NCBI RefSeq assembly: GCF_016097555.1
Contig: NC_054701.1
Span: 59,489,676-59,553,675, forward strand
Reading direction: 5' to 3'
Source of the DNA: Gigantopelta aegis
Taxonomy: Eukaryota > Mollusca > Gastropoda > Neomphalida > Peltospiridae
DNA: 64,000 bases
Below the pieces are notes generated by a model, which ran no database searches, was not told the origin of the DNA, and saw nothing but the letters and a program-made list of their open reading frames with translations. Position numbers and translations under genes: made by a program. Shown here piece after piece: positions 9,747-22,690 of the stretch (positions are counted from its first letter, which is position 1; every line of letters starts with the position of its first letter).

Positions 9747-10842
9747 TGGTCAAACTGTTGATTACATCCAATTTATAATGGTCCTTAATTATTTATAATT
9801 AAGACGAGAAAAACTAATGACAGGTATTACCTAGTGTACTGTAAATCAATGTGCGTGTATGCGAACTCTTGACGCCACTTTGGCTTATAAAACTTGATAG
9901 CCACTAATTATGACAAGACCTTGACATTTGATGTATATGTATACTAAAACATTAACTAGATGTATATGTATACTAGAATATGCATCTTAGATGAACTAGC
10001 ACCACAAGAGGGCGGAGGAGTGGAGTGAGCTTTAATTTAGATCAATTGGACGTGATTTATCTTGAATACTTATGCATGTTGTGGGTGGGGAGTGGGATTC
10101 ACAAAGAAACAAGGTCGAATGCCCGTGGAACTGGTACAGGTTTTGGCTGTTATAAATGCTCTTAATCTTTAATTTATGAGAATATCAGGCAATATTATTT
10201 TATTTTTAATTAATTATTATTATTTGCTTGTGTGGTTTTTTTGGTGTTTATTTTAGGGTTTATGAGTGGGTGGGGTTTTGGGGGTTTTTTTTTGTTTGTT
10301 TTTTGTTTGTTGTTGGGTTTTTTGGGGGGTCTCTATTAATTAATTGTTTTGAACACGTTTAAAGAGAAGCAAGCGAGGAGATGTGTATTCATATAAAAAC
10401 ACATATTATAGTCCATAAGCCAGACCTCGAATTTTTAGGTTCGACTACCAAATCGGGGGACTAAAAGCCACTATGATTTTCAGTTAGCCTGATTTATGAA
10501 CTGTATGAAAATATGTGATGGACATTTCAGAAGCCCAACTAAATATGAAAATGGCGGCAATTGGTACTTCTGTGCACTGTGTGCATCTGTAACTTGACTG
10601 CTTAAAGGAAACATGTCACGTAAACCATATTTGGCACCAACCATGTACAATTAATTTAAATTGAATACCAAAAAAAAAAAATTATAAAAATTAATTACTT
10701 AAAAAAATATCTCCATGAAAGAACCCCAGATACGAGCCCAGTTTTGTACCAAGCATTTTACTTTCACGTGAAAAACACCACATGAGTCAACCACGGCTTA
10801 CATAATCATTTGAAAATGATAAAAACAAGATAAATCAATATA
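9747..10842. other. Intergenic; T/G-rich tract
   Basis: No gene is seen. A short direct repeat (GATGTATATGTATACTA) occurs twice near 9929-9975. A T/G-rich low-complexity tract lies at 10225-10335, similar in composition to 6720-6830 and 20862-20975. Confidence 0.4.
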
Positions 10843-11470
10843 TACTCTTCAAAAAAAGAAAGAAGGAAACTTGACATTGATTTTCAAAGTTTAATAATAA
10901 TAATAACAGGCATATGTGTGACATTGGAATGGGGAAAATGTCAGTATCGGTTATGATCAACGCGAGCCCCGATGACAGCTTGACAACGGCGACGCATGGA
11001 AGCAATCAAACGTTGCACAACACGTTGTGGAATGTTCTGCCACTCATGGTGCAGTGTCGGTAGGACGTTGCGAAAGTGTCTGGGGTGGTGGATTCCTCCG
11101 GCGCACACGCTGATCCAGTGCATCCCATAGATGTTCTATTGGGTTTAAATCCGGCGAACGGGCAAGCCAAGGTAATGTCTGGACGTTGTGGCGATGCAAA
11201 AACTCCTGACTAATACGTGTAACATGTGGTCTGGCATTGTCATGCTGAAACATTCAGCCATTGACGTTCATGTGGAGTGACGTGATGCTGCAGGATCTCG
11301 TCTCGACATCTGATGCTCGTCAGTGCATCTGCCACATGCACAAGAGCCGTCCTACCATTATGATGGATTCCTGCCCACACCATGACACTGCCACCACCAA
11401 AACGGTCGACTTGTTGCACGCAGTTTGGAGAATAACATTCCCCTCGACACGTGTGCATCCATCATCGTGG
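10843..11470 (-). mobile_element. Tc1/mariner transposon relic (3' half of transposase)
   Basis: The minus strand encodes the C-terminal half of a Tc1-type transposase: GGGSVMVWAGIHHNGRT, then MFQHDNARPH carrying the second catalytic Asp, then SPDLNPIEHLWD with the third acidic residue in the D34E-like spacing, then the C-terminal RRCQAVIGARVDHNRY. The frame is shifted between segments, so the gene is dead. The left terminus (TACTCTTCAAAAAAAGAAAG, from 10843) looks like a Tc1-type end. No matching right end was found. The N-terminal half is lost or disrupted near a SINE insertion. Confidence 0.85.
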
Positions 11471-11536
11471 AGCACTGGTTAGAACAAGAACGCTATGCAG
11501 TGTATGCAGTCATGATCCACTGTCGGGTGAAGGAGG

Positions 11537-11838
11537 AAATGTTTTATTTAACAACGCACTCAACACATTTTATTTTCGGTTATATGGCGTTGGGCATCTG
11601 GTTAAGGACCACAGATATTGAGAGAGGAAACTCGCTGTCGCCACTTCATGGGCTACTCTTTTCGATTAGCAGCAATGGATCTTTTATATGCACCATGCCA
11701 TAGTACATACCATGGCCTTTGTTACACCAGTTGTGGAGCACTGGCTGGAACGAGAAATAGCCCAATGGGTCCACCGACGGGGATCGATCCTAGATGACCG
11801 CGCATCAAGTGAACGCTTTTACCACTGAGCTACGTCCC
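11537..11838 (-). mobile_element. SINE family A inserted in or next to the Tc1 relic
   Basis: On the minus strand it is a full family A SINE: head GGGACGTAGCTCAGTGGTAA, GATCGATCCCCGTCGGTGG, centre GTTCCAGCCAGTGCTCCACA, tail GAGTGCGTTGTTAAATAAAA. A C-run next to the head at 11839-11853 obscures any target-site duplication. Confidence 0.85.
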
Positions 11839-12144
11839 GCCCCCCCCCCCCCCATTGTCCGTTGATCGATCTCTAGTGAAAAGCCGATGTTGACCACAAC
11901 ATATGGTTCCATCTTCATCTGTAGGAGGACTGCCATGTTTAAAGTACGAAGCATTAAAATGTAAAAAAAATAATACTAAAATTTAGTTGCCATAAACAAA
12001 CGTCTGAATGCGCACACGGATATGCATATAATATTTTAGACAACGAACTGTTAGTATTACTCAATTTACTGAGAGAGCAAAGTAACATTAAAGTGAAACT
12101 AACCTTGATTAAACTAAATGATAGTTGATAATATTGTCAAATGG

Positions 12145-12425
12145 AAAAAAATAAAGAAATGTTTTATTTAATGATGCACTCAACACATTGTATTTACGGA
12201 TATATGGCGTCAGACATTATGGGTAAGGACCACACAGATATTAGGAGAGGAAACCCACTGTCGCCACTTCATGGGCTACTCTTTTCGATTAGCAGAAAGG
12301 GATCTTATATATGCACCATCCCACATACAGGGTAGTACATACCACGGCCTTTGATATCCCAGTGGGCCCAGCGACGGGGATCGACCCCCCACCAACCGCT
12401 GTACCACTGGGCTACGTCCCGCCCC
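12145..12425 (-). mobile_element. SINE family A with perfect 13-bp target-site duplication
   Basis: The minus-strand family A copy has head GGGCGGGACGTAGCCCAGTG and tail GAGTGCATCATTAAATAAAA. TATTGTCAAATGG flanks it exactly at 12132-12144 and 12426-12438, indicating a fairly recent insertion. The centre has a deletion before the GGGATCGATCC region. Confidence 0.93.
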
Positions 12426-12438
12426 TATTGTCAAATGG

Positions 12439-15400
12439 TGTAAATTTTTAATTCAATAACAAATGATCACAGAAATTTCCCAGTTTTCGCATAGGGGACC
12501 AGTGTGAAATTTTAACTGATAACAAACCTTTAGGTGTTTGTTTTTCTTCTGCATGTTTTAATAATAACTTTCCATGTCAAACATTATTATTGACACATTA
12601 CAGGGAAGAAATTAATTAACTTCTTAATTTGACGTTCAAATGTATATCATCAGTTATTTTAACTCAATCCCACAATATTAAAATAATTTAGGGATCCCTT
12701 GAAGTCTTGTACTTTAAAACATTTTACCCCTCACATACAGACCATTGATGAGACACCAACAACATAATGACAATGAAAAGAGTAAGTTTCAGTGTGTTAT
12801 TTTAATACATTATTCCATCAAATGTAATACATGTACTAGAAAATGTTCTCGTCAGGCAAGCGCTCGGTCACATGCACGTGTCTGGTGATTTCATTATTCA
12901 GTGAATATTCAAAAGAACACTCGAGCACCACATAATTTACAAAATACACAAGACAAGATATTGGCTGCCATTACATCTGTGTTTAGCATGAGGCCACCTC
13001 AATAAAAAATAAAAAACCCCACATTGTTTGCTGTTACCCATGAGATGTATATAACTTGCTCTACTTCACTCCAACTCATTTCTTTTTCTTTAATATCTTA
13101 TCCATAGGATATTATTCAACAACAGAATAATAATAAATAATAACAGAAGTTTTAAATGTCTACCAACCGATCCACTGTTAAAATGGAGGACTGGTTTACA
13201 GCAACCACCCCCACCCAATTTTTTTATAACGATGGCCTGATAACCATGTATTAAAATACTAACAAAGCCACAGCCTACACAATCATAAAAATGTCTAAAT
13301 ACTCACAACATTATAAGCAGGCATTTGTGCATGTTCAAGATTAGTTTTTAAAATAAATAAACAGTACTCTGTACCACATATCAGAGTTGAACATAATAAT
13401 ACTGTGAATAGTATTTTATGGGTTTAAAATTAAAACAAAAATCAACAACATGTAACACCTGTCTACCATATTAAGCATGTAACATGTAAAATAAATTCAT
13501 ATTGGTTTACTCGCAACTTCTCGTAAAATATTGAGCTACAAAAAAACAACAATGTAATTCTCACAGCAGTTATACTCGTTGCATTAGTCAACCACTCTCA
13601 ACCAATCTCTCAACCAATCTCTCAACCACTATCAACCACTGAAAAACAGGCAAAGCAGTTTTCTATCTTTTGTGTATATAAATTAGTTTAAAATCAGATC
13701 ACAGCAATACTTCTTGAATTAAAATATTCTCGTAAATATATCACAAAAATAAATAAATATCACAAGTCAGCATTCTACCATAAAGATTATTTGATTATTT
13801 GTGGACAAAATATTACTGACTGCAAAGCAAACCTATTGGAATACAGCTTCATATGAAGATGTCTGTTTTTGCCCTCCCCTCCTACATAATGACCCTCTTT
13901 TGTTGGCACATTAATGTTATCCTAAAAACATTTATGTAACTCATTTCCTCTTGTTATCCTAAAAACATTTATGTAACTCATTTCCTCTTAATTGTCTTAT
14001 AATCCACTACCTTTCCTCTCTGGTCAACCCAACAGAGAATGCAAAATGGATTATAAGATTATAATATCCATTTTTTTTCAGTTTGGCCATCTAAGTAATC
14101 TAAATATGATCAGCAAATGATATGTTGTATTTTGGAACATATTACGAAAACCTGGAGGTTAAAAACACAAGTTATAGAAAACCCTGACCCTTGGAATAGA
14201 ACATTTTTAGCCAGGTTTGCAAACCTCATTCCTTAAGTATGTGCACCGACAATCCCCACCCTACCCCACCACACACCTGTGTGTCAACCTTGATTTGTTT
14301 TTAGTTTACCACTCACAAAATGCTAGTAATAACATAAATGTATGTGATTATTATTTTGTTTTGGTTTTACATACACATGTATTTGTTTTTAGTTTTTGTT
14401 CTTATCATCTAGTACAGACAAGTGATGCAGTTTTTAAAGATAATGACAAAAATGCTAAATGTACATACATTTGTATTTTAAACGCCTTACATTGGTTTTA
14501 TTAATAATTTATCAGGGCAACAGGAATGTTTAACGACAACCCAGCACAATGACTGATCAGTAGATGTATGAAGGATATGCTAAGATGAAGAGCTCATAGA
14601 CTGACCACTGAACAACAAGTTACAAGTATTCTGTTTGAGCAGCAGTATGCCGTCTCTAAATGCACAATTCCTACAACCACACACAACAAACAGCAGACAT
14701 CAGCCTCATACATACCAGTCAGGGAGCATGAGTTGGAGCAGGAATGTTAATACATCAAGTGATATGCAACAACAATAATAACAAGAGAAATCCCTCAAAA
14801 CCACTCTCGGTATACAAGAATTCCATCAAAACAGGACGTTTTTCAGAGTCCCTTTTTAAATATTGGTACAGAACCTTTCTTATACCGGATATCCCTTAAA
14901 ACAGAGTACACTATAGTCCATTAGCTCATAATTCTTAAACATTACACAATCAAATGCAAACTTAACCTTACAGCTATCCATGAACAAAATGTGATGGGTG
15001 TAATTAATTGCACTCCTAACATAGATCAATCAAGATATCATATCAAGCATTGATATTTTATCCCTTTGTAGTACCATTTTCTTAAAAATCCACGCCATGA
15101 GCCTGAGGGGAGCTATAGATGACTTTCCTTGAAATAGTCTCAGGAGTGATGAAGAAACAGAATGATAGGTTCTGTTAAATGGTAAGGCCTGATGTTCAAA
15201 TGGGGGTTTTCCCATTCTAATACAGGTACTTTCCCCAACCATTTAAACATTTTCCATAAATCGACATTAGGTTTCATCAAAATGTGAAACAGAAATAAAT
15301 ATAATAGTTATTAAAAAATAATATTACACATAACTGACAAACTGGTTAAAATGGTTCTGCATTAGTTGATTTTTACAAACGTGATAAAAACAACTTAATT

Positions 15401-15893
15401 CTATTTGTAACTGCTTCAGACTGCAACACTGGTTTTTAAATAAACTTTTACTGTATTTTTTTTTTTTAAACTTGACAAATCACTGCACATATCCACAGTG
15501 AAGTTTCCATGAACTTGGGGAAAGTGTCAATCCTAAGAAAACATCTATTTATGACATTTCAAATACATTACTGTATTATCAGCCTACAAAACCAAGATAT
15601 ACAACATTCTAAGACTACAACTGCTTATGATTGTCATACAACATCAATTACAATAAGGTGATACAGATTTGACATGGGTGGTTAATAAATGGGTGGTTAA
15701 TAAAAATCAGTTTCACAGCATCTAATTATTTTTGTCAGATTACATAATGAAATGAGATCACATAAAATGCACAAACACAACAACCAGTTTTCTATCCAGA
15801 TATCTACAGAACATCCATCAAACTGCCAGCTAATTCCATGATGGAATAAAATTATACTTTTTCCCTCTGCATGGAACAAAAGAATTATTTTTA
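12439..15893 (-). other. SINE-poor stretch downstream of CCDC92 (possible 3' UTR)
   Basis: This 3.4-kb AT-rich stretch has none of the SINEs that crowd the neighbouring DNA. It lies directly 3' of the CCDC92 stop, so part may be transcribed 3' UTR; minus-strand AATAAA occurs, for example at about 14497-14502. A 37-bp direct repeat (starting GTTATCCTAAAAACATTT) is present twice in tandem at 13916-13989. No coding gene is supported. Confidence 0.4.
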
Positions 15894-18800
15894 TCAGTTA
15901 TATTCGGAACTTCGAGATTCTTGTGCATGCCCCCATGAAGCATCTGTGTGTGAAACCTGTTCTACGGCTAACGTCGCCACTTCGGGAGACGATGACTCAG
16001 CCTTTCTGCGTGCAACACAATTGGCTGACCGCACGACATTATGCACAATAACCGGTTTCCCACCATGTTGTACAGGAATTGGAGGAAGGACGGGTTGAGT
16101 TTTTACAGTCGTCGGCATTTCGGTTCGTGTGATGAAAGGAGCAACATCTGGCGATTCAGATCGACTCGAGCCACTGCTTTTGGATGAGAGAATTCTCAGT
16201 GGACGGTTTTCAAGATCCTCTGTATGCAGGGGAAGACCGACCGATCGTCGAACGTAAGAGCGGCGGACTCGGGGCGGAATGTCTTTTGGAGGGGCTGGTA
16301 TTCGCACAGCTTGAGTTCTTCTTATGGACGAATCTACGGTTGAGTCCAGATCTACTTTCTGTTTTATTTTGATTCTGTGAAGTTCAGTGGTTAAATAAGC
16401 CACACTGTTTGACTTTACGTCAAGGTCGGCCCTCAGCGAGTTTATCTGCTGCATGTGTGCCCTTTGTTCATCTAGATACCTCTTCTTCTGAAGCCTCAGT
16501 TCATGTTCTAGGATTTGTACTTTTTTATTCTTCTGAACTATTTCTTCCCTCAGCTGTGATTCTAGTTCTTTGCATTCTTTAATGCTTGTTTCCAAGTCAA
16601 AAGTATTATCCTGTACATCTGAAACAAAATAGTTATCAATTATTACAACATGACACTTTCTTTTTTTTTAAATCAAAATGGATGGATGGATAAACATGCA
16701 AGAAATAGTTGTATCAAATTTTAGTAATACTACTCCAACTTTAGTGCCAGACTACCAGACTGCCTGGAAAATTAAATACTGGTAGTGAAGAACATCGTGC
16801 TTAGTTTTGAATTCAAACACAAATATATAGTTTACCTGTTTCAACAGACGGCTGCTCTGTTACATGTAACTGAAACTGCAAATCTGAAGAAGAAAAAAAA
16901 AACTCTACAATTTAATGTGATACAAGCCCTGCATTATCTATATAATTAAAAAAACACAACAATTTACTATGATTCAATGGCAAAACAAGCCCTACATTAT
17001 ATAAATAAACAAACAAAACAATTTAATGTCATAAGGGCTGTTAAAAATCTTTCCAAAGATAAGTAAATCTGCAGAATGGGAACTTGTGTTGTAAAGATCA
17101 TTTATAGACCTACATTAAATAAAAACAATTTCTAGGGATAGTTTGAATAACTGAAATGTAGTCTAACAGAGTCAAATGTATACCAATTCAGACCATAGAT
17201 GAGACTAAAAAGGTGATTTACTTCTTTGTACATGAACCCAATTCTTTAATGTTTTGGCACAAACACCAATAGTTGTTCCCAAAGGGACCACCATTTGTCA
17301 TACCATGGAATTTGCTACATGTTATTTATTTTTGAGCTGATTGTTTTCTTAATTACACAAAAAAATAGGTTTTTTTGTTTTTTAAATTTTCAAAATACTT
17401 TTATTTTTATTCTTATGTCACACCAAACTGAAATTACTTACCAAAAAAAAAAAAAAAAAGAAGACTTTTGTAGGAAGATGGGACAGACCATAGATTTAAT
17501 ACTGTGATTTGGTATGGTATGTCAGTGGGAAATGGACCAAGCATACATTTAGTCACCATTCTACAATGTATATGTGAACTTACCTGGCAGTGGTATCAAG
17601 TTAAATTGTAATGTACTAGCCTTAATTTCATTTAATGATTAATGATCAGTTAATAATAGATTAAATGTACCCTGTCATTTAACAAACTTAGAATTATTTG
17701 CTACCTGACATATTCTATAAAACAAAATTAATTAACTCTTTCTCTCCTATTCTCGACTGCAGTCGAGACGCGACCGGTCTTTGTAAACACAGCTGTCAAC
17801 ATTCATAGGAGTTATCTATCTTGATTCTGTGAACACTAGAACATAGTACAATGACAACATAGTACAATGACAATCAAACACGTTGAGGTTATTTTGTTGA
17901 CTGGTATTTAAGTTATTATCGCAATATCAAAAAGAAAAAAAAAACGTCTAAATTTATGTAAACATTATTGATGAAGTAACGCACACATGGATTCGTTATC
18001 TCGCTATTTGTATAATTATTTATTTTAAAACTTGTTGGGACATAATTATTTAATGAAAACTGAAGATTTATAAAGAATGTATTCGCTGAAAATAACTGAT
18101 AATACAGACTTTGAAGTAGATGAATGGGATGGATTACCTGTCGTCGATTGAAAATGAAAATAAACTGTCATAAACAATGACATCATGGAAACAAAACAAA
18201 TTTAATATTAATAAGTTCTTCTGTAAATTTTATTTTGGTAAGTAGACTTACTAATTTGTCCTCTAAACTATGACACACATCAAAATAGTGTTAAATTAGT
18301 TGATTTTTTTTTACAATTTGAGGTTGAATAATGTAGGTTTCAAATTAAATATTTCACGTTGGAAAGCTGGGTGGATAAGAGTTAAATGTTTTTAATTTAC
18401 ATTTTCTCAAACTAATTACAAAATTTATATAGTTCTAACATTCAGTTTCCTCAATAAACAATAAGCCTTGAATACAGAGTAAATGCAAACTGTGTATCAT
18501 GGTTCATTTATTCATAACTACTGGTAGTGTACCAAAGAACTAAAGGGAAGTAACTCAGACTCGTCGGTTCTACTTTATACTGAAATTTCATACTTAGTTT
18601 GTCAAACGGTTTGAGTGAGCAATACTTTGATTACGGTAACTCAATCAGCCCATTACTGTTAGTATTGAATGTTGATTGCAATATATTTAACAATTTAATC
18701 ATATGTACGATACAAACACAAATATATAGTGGGTTGTTTTAATTTATTTTGATATTGCAGTGTACATGTGATTTTACAGCATTCTGAACATTACTGACAT

Positions 18801-19188
18801 TACTAAGCTAACATTAGACAGTTAATAAAAAGATTCAAGAAAATATTATAATCAGTGATCAATACTCTTTCATGTTTGAATGAATTTTTTGGGGGAGTGA
18901 GACCCGACCTCCCCACCTAAAAATGTCACTCGCCAGTCTAGACCCTGACCCTGCACAATTTCCTGCTTGGTGAATGCTCTACCACTAAGCTACATCCACT
19001 ACCACCTTTAGGATTTACAAGTGAAACTCGAGACAAATTGAATAATCTCACTAAAACGCACCAGAACATTTTTTCTGCAGTGAATGTATTTCTTCATGCA
19101 GAGCCTTAAGTGTGTTGGCATGCTCCTGCTGAATAAAGAGGATGGAACTCTCCAGGTTCCGCTGGTAGGTGGCTGTCTGATTCATCAT
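15894..19188 (-). CDS. CCDC92: Coiled-coil domain-containing protein 92, three coding exons
   Basis: Coding exons on the minus strand are 19188-19062, 16883-16836 and 16618-15894, with GT/AG borders and phases that join in frame to 299 codons (human CCDC92 is about 331). The N-terminal exon encodes a coiled coil with FIQQEHANTLKALHEEIHSL, close to the vertebrate LQREHASTLKGLH segment. The join restores HSLQKKCSDLQFQLHV. The last exon continues the coiled coil (KNKKVQILEHELRLQKKRYL) and then a basic, Pro/Ser-rich tail with family motifs APPKDIPPR, SVGLPLHTEDLENRP, PVLPPIP and EVATLAVEQV. The product is known in vertebrates as a centriole/ciliary-base protein linked to CEP164. Two adjacent ATGs (19188, 19185) start the frame. 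It remains open upstream to an acceptor at 19210, so an earlier 5' exon exists but was not located. The gene is head to head with Deltex. Confidence 0.93.
17330..17470 (+). repeat. Unnamed dispersed repeat, copy 1 (in CCDC92 intron)
   Basis: Landmarks are GAGCTGATTGTTTTCTTAAT, TTTCAAAATACTTTTATTTT and ATGTCACACCAAACTGAAAT followed by an A-run. Related copies are at 20825-21070 and 29395-29535, sharing the CAAAACA-TTTT and TACGTCAA-CCAAACT blocks. The class is unknown. Confidence 0.55.
17732..18385. mobile_element. TTAA MITE, family M2, 654 bp (in CCDC92 intron)
   Basis: It starts TTAACTCTTTCTCTCC and ends GGGTGGATAAGAGTTAA, an inverted pair with TTAA at each edge. Close to the left end is a perfect 18-bp palindrome, TCTCGACTGCAGTCGAGA (17751-17768). 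The interior is non-coding. It fits a piggyBac-like non-autonomous element; the superfamily is inference. Confidence 0.7.
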
Positions 19189-19300
19189 TACGTCACACCA
19201 TGTCACACTCTGGAATGGTGAAAAACAAATCCTATGTTATACTGATACACAGAAAACAAGGTGTAAAAAAGAAGAAGCAAAAGCTTGCAATGAAAGGCCA

Positions 19301-19388
19301 TTGTTGCCTTGTTTCAATTTCTGTACATGTAACAAAACAAGTGTTTGTTGCCTTGTTTCAATTTCTGTACATGTAACAAAACAAGTGT
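19301..19388. repeat. 44-bp tandem duplication
   Basis: TTGTTGCCTTGTTTCAATTT and the following CTGTACATGTAACAAAACAA appear twice in tandem with a 44-bp period, without visible differences. It lies upstream of the first known coding exon of CCDC92. Confidence 0.85.
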
Positions 19389-20824
19389 TCTTATTAAATC
19401 CTAACAAAGTCAGATACTGTGTCCAGAATAGACATGCCTCAGGCCTTTAAGAATTAAAAATTTGCGTAAACCATTTATGGGTTATACAAAAACAAATTCA
19501 GGTAACCCATTTTGTTTTTACTTAACCCATCTTTATTACGTATATGATGTCATAAATTCAATGTGCGAAAAAAAAATGGGTTATGCAAACTATACTTATG
19601 CAGGTGAAGCACTTACGCAGACGATGCAAACTATACTTACGCAGGCGATGCAAACAAAACTATGACTCTTGAATTTTCAGAGTCCTGTGCCTGAACCATA
19701 AATTGATAGTGGCATGGTAGTGCTTCTTATTTCACAGTTGTATTCAGCTCATCTAAAGCGAAGCACATAGGAAACTATATAGGGTAAACTGAACACGAGT
19801 TAAAACAACTTTGAAGCTGTATTTCTGGGGTGTTCCACTAGAACAGGGATTATAGATTAAATAAATTACAAAGATTAGCTTATGAACTTCTAAAAGTTGT
19901 TCTTTGTTCCAACATCAAGTGATTAGTCTTTTCATTTAACTGCGGTATAATGGCGTGGGGTCTTCAAAATTGTTTTTTTTTAAAAAGACAAAATTACACA
20001 AAAATGTATTCCTCAAACATCCATATGATGGCATATATCCTAATTAGAATTTTTTTTATATAGGCTACCATGGGCTGGCATTTTTCCTGATTTGATACAA
20101 TGTTTGACTATTTAAATACCATTACACTGATCATTTATGAGTTTGCTGAAACATTACTGAATATGGGTGATGTCGAATTTCTTTCTTGGATCAGTGGTTG
20201 CAGGCATAAACAGATTTATGACAGAATAATCAATTTTTATTAATAACAATTTGTAAAACCATCTGCATATATAATTGACGGCGATCTCGCCCAAATACAA
20301 CTGGAAATGATATTTACGGTGACATCATAATTTGGCGAGATCGCTGTGCTACTTAGCGTGGGCTTGGAGCCAAGTGGAGGGCTAAAGTGTAGCTTAACCT
20401 GAAACATTTTAAAAGCAAATATATAAGAAATAACAAATTAAATATAAAAATTAATGTGATAAATTTGGGAATAAATTTATGTGCCAATCAAAATCTCATG
20501 ATGTCATTTTCAACAAAACATGCAATTATACCACACACTTTACCCTAACAACATCGCTTTGGAGGCAGCCATTCCTTCGATACAAGAATGTCAATGCATT
20601 GTGGGTAAACTAAAAAAAAAACACAACCAAAAACCATTATTGTAGAAAATGTTATACAAATAAATTACGAACACTACTAATTTCTTAATGTTTTGTCGTA
20701 AGAAGAAATATATGTTAAAAATGTAATAATATTTATTAATCTGTTTCGATCCGTATTTTAGTATTATTATACTATATTCTAAATAACAAGTCGTATATTA
20801 CAGTAGTTTGAATGCACTGTTATT
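19389..20824. other. Upstream region of CCDC92, with a GC-rich hairpin
   Basis: No coding region is supported. At 20280-20343, GCGATCTCGCCCAAAT is mirrored by ATTTGGCGAGATCGC, a strong hairpin in AT-rich surroundings. Near 19590-19655 short imperfect repeats (ACGCAGACGATGCAAAC, ACGCAGGCGATGCAAAC) occur. The missing 5' exon and promoter of CCDC92 may lie here or further right. Confidence 0.35.
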
Positions 20825-21161
20825 TTTTTTCTGAGCCTATTGTTTTCTAAATTGAACACAAAAATAGTTGGGGTTTTTTTTTTTTTTCTTTGTTTTTGTG
20901 GGGGGTTGTTGTTTTTTTGTTGTGGGGTTTTGTTGTTGTTGTGGGGGTTTTTTGGGGGGAGGAGTTGTTTTTGGTTTGTTTTTTAATTTCCAAAACACTT
21001 TTACCTTTTTACGTACGTCAAACCAAACTAAAATTATTTTTAAAAAAACCACATTTTTTGTGGGAGGGTGTATTCAATCAAGCTTTCATAGCCTGAGTAC
21101 TCTGGCGGTTAGAGGACTAGAGGGACATTTGGACAGTTATCACGGTCTCTAACCGTCAGAG
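20825..21161. repeat. Unnamed dispersed repeat, copy 2, plus a hairpin
   Basis: 20825-21070 carries the same flanking landmarks as 17330-17470 (CTATTGTTTTCTAAATTGAA; TTTACGTACGTCAAACCAAA) around a T/G-rich tract. Just downstream, CTCTGGCGGTTAGAG (21100-21114) pairs with CTCTAACCGTCAGAG (21147-21161), 14 of 15 bases, as a stem with a 32-bp loop. Confidence 0.55.
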
Positions 21162-21329
21162 ACCGATCTATATCAATATTGCACAATCTCTTCCTACTAA
21201 ACGGTAGTCAAATAGTGCACCTCTAATAGGCCTACAACAACAATCCTATGGTTGACTTCAATTACCTTTACATCGATCATTTTCGAGCTACCAGATAAAA
21301 AATGTCCACATATTAATCACTAATACACA

Positions 21330-22690
21330 CACTACAGAAAGTATAACTAAAACCAAATCAATGTTATTCACAAGAAAACTACATATTGATATTCCTAAGC
21401 TATATCTTAATGGAATTCCTCTTGATAATGTAACCTCCCACAAACATCTAGGGCTTACTTTAAACTCCAATGGTAGATGGACAGATATATATATTAAAGC
21501 TTGTAAACGACTTAACATTCTACGCATGTTAAAATATAAATTAAATAGAAATTCCCTAACTGTATGTTGCATTTATAAGACCAATCTTAGAATATGGTAA
21601 TATAATTTGAGATAATTGTACAGCTGAAGAATCCAATACAATTGAGTCAGTACAACATGAAGCTGCCCGTATCATTACAGGACTTAGGAAAGGAACATCT
21701 CCAGACAAACTATATTATGAACTTGGTTGGGAACCTTTATATAAACGTCGCAAAAATAGTAAATTAATTCTAATGCATAAAATACTTAAAGGCGAAACAC
21801 CTCAATATCTACTGGATGAAATCTTGCCATATGTTAATCCCACTAATCGTTTTACACTCAGAAATCAACGTTCATTCACTCCACCAACATGCCATACTAA
21901 TTCATATAAAAACAGCTTTATTCCTAATACTTTGGACTTATGGAATGATCTTGACAGTTTAACTCAAAATTAACCATGTCTGCGTACCTATAAAAAATTT
22001 ATAAAAAAGGGAAATCCCAATCCTTCATCTACTCTCTATCTTTATGGAAATCGTAACTGTAATATTATCCATTGTCAGCTTCGTAACTATGCTAGCAACT
22101 TAAACTATCATTTATTTTTAAGCCATCTTTCTGATAGCCCAAGCTGTGCATGTGGAGATAACTGTGAAGATAATTTTCATTATTTTTATGTCTGCCCTCT
22201 GTTCATCAGACAAAGATATAATTTATTTGCATCGTTATGGAATTACCTTGATATCTTAGACATTGATCTATTACTATCCGGGTCAATAAACCCACCAATT
22301 GAAGAAAACAATTTAATTTTTAAAGCAGTATATAAATATATAGCTGAAAGTAAGAGATTCGAGTTGAACTAACTTATTATTCTGATTTTACTGCCCCATA
22401 TAAGGTTAGCTCCAACAATAGGATCATTACTATCATATTTTTTCTCGACTATCCCATTTCTATTCTATCTACTCTCTACCTTTTATTACTATATATTCAA
22501 AAATATTAATTATGTTAAATATGTTATGCCATTGGACATTGTTATTATGTTTTATATATATGATTATGAATATTGTCTGATTTCCATCTTGTTTAGGTGA
22601 GCACTTACATAGGCTCTGCCTGTTGTTCAATCCTTTTGATTCTTTTTTTATCAATAAAATATCTCAAAACAAAAACAAAACAAAAACAGG
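21330..22690 (+). mobile_element. LINE (non-LTR retrotransposon), 5'-truncated
   Basis: The frame starts near TKTKSMLFTRK with KHLGLTLNSNGRWTDI, the thumb-side C-terminal part of a LINE reverse transcriptase. It continues through IITGLRKGTSPDKLYYELGW, the segment ending NTLDLWNDLDSL, and a Cys-rich tail (SPSCACGDNCEDNFHYFYVC). Stops and shifts separate the pieces, so it is inactive. After the last stop (about 22370) come 300 bp of 3' UTR and an AAAACAAAAAC-type tail near 22686. The catalytic RT core and all 5' parts are missing. The clade is probably Jockey/CR1-like (inference). Confidence 0.85.

Noticed and set aside
20868-21152. Phe/Val/Gly-rich frames
   Set aside because: They reflect the T/G low-complexity tract in the unnamed repeat.
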